DNA of 24,263 bases from Basidiobolus heterosporus B8920 (taxonomy: Eukaryota; Basidiobolomycota; Basidiobolomycetes; Basidiobolales; Basidiobolaceae), in the NCBI GenBank assembly GCA_000697455.1, contig JNET01035316.1, positions 1 through 24,263 of the forward strand. The letters run 5' to 3'. Position numbers and translations under genes: made by a program. Position 1 is the stretch's first letter. Every line of letters starts with the position of its first letter. This document shows positions 21,092-24,263 of this stretch, in pieces. The notes below the pieces were generated by a model. That model saw nothing but the letters and a program-made list of their open reading frames with translations. It made no database searches and had not been told where the DNA came from.

Positions 21092-21109
21092 CCAGGTGGC
21101 TTCACCTGG
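21092..21109. repeat. Hairpin 1 (CCAGGTG-GCTT-CACCTGG)
   Basis: Perfect 7-base GC-rich stem with a 4-base loop, 16 bases before the next, larger hairpin. It could form in DNA or in RNA from either strand. Confidence 0.65.
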
Positions 21110-21125
21110 GAGAAGTATGTAGGTT

Positions 21126-21179
21126 GCCAATTTTATGATGGTGGATTTGTGATGATCACAAATCTGGAAAAAAATTGGC
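21126..21179. repeat. Hairpin 2, two-part stem of 54 bases
   Basis: The outer stem is GCCAATTTT (21126-21134) with AAAATTGGC (21171-21179). The inner stem is GATTTGTGAT (21144-21153) with ATCACAAATC (21155-21164), both perfect, joined by short unpaired bases. It may be a structured RNA, a protein-binding palindrome or the core of a small inverted-repeat transposon. Confidence 0.65.
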
Positions 21180-21471
21180 CAGTGTGTGGCTGATATTCCG
21201 GCTACGTTTTTCATAGAGTCGGTTATTAGCCATTATCACATCTAACAGCCAAAGTTTATCAAGACAATTGTGCTGGGCATAATGTCAGCCCATTGATTGA
21301 GCCTCTATAGCAGTCTAAGATAGCTTGGACAAGTGCAAGTTGAAGCCTAATTGGGTAACCAATAAGTCAAAAGATCTTGAGGATCTGAGGGCATGTAGAT
21401 TGCCCAGTGACCAAATGGATTAATATCCAAAAGACTGACTTTAATATTGAACAACACTACATTGTTTTTCA

Positions 21472-21655
21472 GTGATTGATGGGCTTCATGTTGTTTATCC
21501 TGGTTCTCAGCATGCTAATAGCAACTGGGCTACCATAGGTCTTTTCATGAGTATATGAAATTTGTTACCGGTTATCAAAGGGTAAAAAGGAAGGTGGAAG
21601 CAAAGCTGTAGTTTAACACTAACAAGAAAATGTCTCAGTATGTTAAGGATTCATT
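21472..21655 (+). repeat. Repeat R2, copy 2
   Basis: Direct copy of 20703-20880 (shared TTCATGTTG, TATCCTGG/TGTCCTGG, GCAACTGGGC/AAACTGGGCAAC, GAAGCAAAGCTGTAG-type and AAATGTCTCA blocks). The plus frame reads DGLHVVYPGSQHANSNWATI from about 21476. It lies directly next to the right end of Tnp2-like copy C. The family is not recognised. Confidence 0.5.
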
Positions 21656-24263
21656 CTAAGAAAATTAATTTTGTCAGATCCACATTTGAATAGAGTGATC
21701 CCACAATATTGTCATCAGAGCACTGGCTAGTTGTTAACTATAAGGCAAGCTGCTGGTTTTCTGTTGTTTTATGATGGTATTCATGTGGCATTTATCCAGC
21801 AGCCTTGCAGCTATCATTTCTCTCATAATGGTGCTATTTATTCACATTCACATAGCAGTATTTCTTTATTTTACGTTCACTTACTTAACATTTGACTATT
21901 CCACCTACTTCTTGCCATTTATACCACTAATAATGAGTATCAAAGAATGCCAAATACTTGTTTTTCTTCACCTCTATACATGCAAACACTTGAATCAACA
22001 GGCATGACTCAACAACATACACATGCTTTACTGCTATGGGCATTTAGGCAAAATTATTTTGGATGCTGTATCTTTCATAGCACATACACCTAGCCAGTAT
22101 ATGCTACCTTGTGATGGTGAAAACCATGATGAGCTGGTGTATTTGTGCAAAGACTCACCATGTATTTGAATATTGGTTTGGCTACTATATTGCTTATTAT
22201 GACTGGGGAATACTATGCCAAATCCAAAGCTAAACAACTAGAGGCTTTTGCATACTATTACTGCAAGATATTGTTGAATTCTTCATACACTATAATAGCA
22301 ATAAAGTTGGTGTAGGGCAATTTACATAGAAGTACAACCATGAAATTATAGGTTGTCCATTGATTTTGCATGGTTAGTAGCGATCTTGAAACCACTAAAT
22401 AAAGCCCGTGGATGCAACAAAATGATACTCCTACTGCTTTTCCTCACCTTAATATTTGATTTATGCTCCATTTAGTAATATCTATCACTAAACTTGCTGT
22501 AATACTCTTGATGAGGTTAGCACAAGGTAGAACTGCTGATTCTGCCTGATTTGCAATCTCTTCTCATATGTGCTCAATAGAAAACTTCTGGAAAGCATAA
22601 GATGGATTGATACCTCCTAACATTGGGTCAAGTGTAGGAATGAGTGGACAGAGTAGCAGCATGAATTGATTTGGCTGAAAATGCATTTGTAGTACAGCAG
22701 TTTAAATACAGTTACAGACTGCTCACAAAACAAATGAATATAGTGTAAATCAGGAGCTGTTAGCTTGTGTCTTGGATATATGTTGGTAATATCTACAAAT
22801 AACCCCCAATGCTTCCAGTAGATATTTGGTAAAAATCTCCTCAAAATATCACTGTAATAATTACATATTCAATGCTTCCAATCATTATATCTCATTAACT
22901 TTATGCTGGTGTGGATATTCACTGGTGCATGGATAAAAAATGATAGTGTGTGGATATTGTCCAGTATTCAGCCAATAACTGAATCATTTCTGGTATTTCT
23001 AATGTGTTATTGAAATTCAGCTTGCCAGTTTATAACACTGTCATCACTATAGGGACATTGCTCAAAATTAAGTGCACTGCACTAAATGGGAAGCTTGCCA
23101 TCCAGCTAAGGCTCTTCAGTAGTAAAGTTGCTGGCATATGGCTAATGAATATCTCAATTGATGGGAATGACAACTCTTCACACATTGTTGGCAACATGTC
23201 AGATTCATCATGGTTTTTGAAGGATGCAAGTTGGTTGTTTACTGTTGTGTTAGGGTATCTACATTGTGAATGACCTGATGGAACACTCCCTTCATTTTGC
23301 AAAATCTATGTTGTGCCATTGCATTGTTGTAGTGTTGAAATTACCTTCCATACACATATAAATACTTTCAGGCTATTTTCACCGGTATCAAGACTTAACA
23401 TACTACTACTACAAAGATAATTGCTGATATTTCTAAGGCAGTGTGGGAAGCAGCCAGACCTTTTGGTATAACATTGCCAAGTTGAGGTTGTAACTCTGCT
23501 TTTGGCTATTCAATGGCATAAAGTACATATCATTTGAGCCATTTTTGGCCAAGTTATCAAATGATGAAGTGTCTTGAGCCTAGATTGGAACGCTTGAATA
23601 AGATGACTATACTTGAAAGTAAGCACTTTATTTTACATTCTTCCCAAGCTCTGTCCTTGTGTAGCAAAGATGTGCTTGTCTTTGTAGCTATTGGTAAAAA
23701 CTGCAATCTGTTCAAGACACTGCTGGTGTAGTTTACAGTTGTTTTGATGTTGGAAGTTTTAGTACAGTGTCATCTCAAAGGACTGAAAAGCCAGTAAATT
23801 TCTTTAGTTAAGATGCCAACTCAGGTTGGGGACTATAGCTCATTAACTTGTCCCTGACAAACCTGTGGCTTTTTTACCCTTCACAAAGAGTGGTGGAGTT
23901 TCCTGTCTAGAGGAATGCTTATACTTTCTATCAGTACTGTAAGGCTACCAGTTATATTCAGCTTTTGCTGGAAACTTGTGATAATGATACTGCTCTCTCT
24001 ATGTGATCCCTACACTACACAGCAATACTTCTCTGGCAAGCAGCCAAAACTCTTCAATCAAAGAAATAAGGAAGCTGTCAAGATTTCCTTGTGATTTTAA
24101 GCCTAATGTTATCATAAAAGCCTTGATGTTTCAATTTTGGTGGTGCACTTTTGATGGTAGATTTAGGACAAGTAAAATGACTGCCCTGTAGGCTTAACCC
24201 TTGATGTATTTGTTGAGTGCAAAACCATGTAATACCAATGCAAATGCATGATCATAGCGGCTT
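21656..24263 (-). mobile_element. Tnp2-like transposon relic, copy C, cut by window edge
   Basis: Minus-strand copy running from the window edge downward. The N-terminal part at 24263-24020 includes NLPSKVHHQN and GNLDSFLISLIEEFWLLARE, matching GSLDSTLIPLIEEF of copy A. Then come 23900-23620, alignable with 11560-11275 of copy A, and a Cys-motif region near 23300. DMLPTMCEELSFPSIEIF with LLLKSLSWMASFPFSAVHL lies at 23200-23060. RFLPNIYWKHWGLFVDITN, followed by PRHKLTAPDLHYIHL, lies at 22840-22700, with LHLTQC near 22620. A C-terminal tail runs to about 21910 and a shared non-coding tail to 21656. 23324-23618 has no clear counterpart in the other copies and may be an insertion. Frame changes show it is inactive. 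The upstream end is outside the window. Confidence 0.75.

Larger units (their letters stand above)
20881..21471. other. Non-coding block with two hairpins, richer in GC at 20990-21230
   Basis: This block separates the two R2 copies. It has the two inverted repeats entered below and a TATATA word near 21003. A 123-residue minus frame (20843-21214) crosses the hairpins and has no motif, so I do not call it. At 21425-21471 a pyrimidine-rich TTTTTCAG could be a 3' splice site before R2 copy 2, but no matching exon structure can be shown. Confidence 0.4.

Noticed and set aside
20843-21214. 123-residue minus-strand open frame
   Set aside because: Unusually Trp-rich, crosses two perfect hairpins and part of repeat R2, and has no recognisable domain.

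Overview
The window reads as a transposon graveyard from a fungal nuclear genome, most likely a basidiomycete. The evidence is a chromodomain-bearing Ty3/gypsy relic of the type common in that phylum, repeated Tnp2-like (CACTA/EnSpm-type) transposase relics with the 'transposase family Tnp2' look of Agaricomycetes and rusts, and a HARBI1-like relic. Base composition is AT-rich and CpG is very rare (three CG in the 960 bases from 3961), as expected where repeats have been methylated for a long time. I find no intact host gene, no rRNA and no CRISPR. The organism call rests on family resemblance by eye only.

Layout. 1-521 is the right part of a gypsy LTR cut by the window edge. 1247-1720 is a HARBI1/DDE-type transposase fragment (+). 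2041-2115 may be a scrap of Copia. 3078-3425 and 8402-8745 are two direct copies of a roughly 345-bp dispersed repeat. 3579-3860 is a 282-bp TG...CA element carrying a complete tRNA-like cloverleaf, and 11676-11957 is an equally long inverted copy. 4163-5790 is a very old Copia pol fossil (+) with a possible right LTR after it. 7289-7906 is a Tnp2-like fragment (+). 9080-12840, 14440-16500 and 21656-24263 are three long minus-strand copies of the same Tnp2-like family. 16506-20695 is a Ty3/gypsy chromovirus fossil flanked by a 5-bp duplication (GTAAT), with an extra partial LTR in tandem at its right end. Between 20703 and 21655 lies a direct repeat of unrecognised coding look, separated by a richer block holding two strong hairpins.

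History. The Tnp2-like family forms an older layer. Into copy A went the 282-bp tRNA-bearing element, bounded by the duplication CTAGT. Next to or inside copy B went the gypsy element. The most interesting item is the 282-bp element. Its ends and 5-bp duplication are those of a solo LTR, yet it carries an RNA polymerase III-type tRNA gene with A and B boxes. This recalls the 5S rRNA gene inside plant Cassandra LTRs. No genes here are likely to work together in a pathway; the interplay is between mobile elements.
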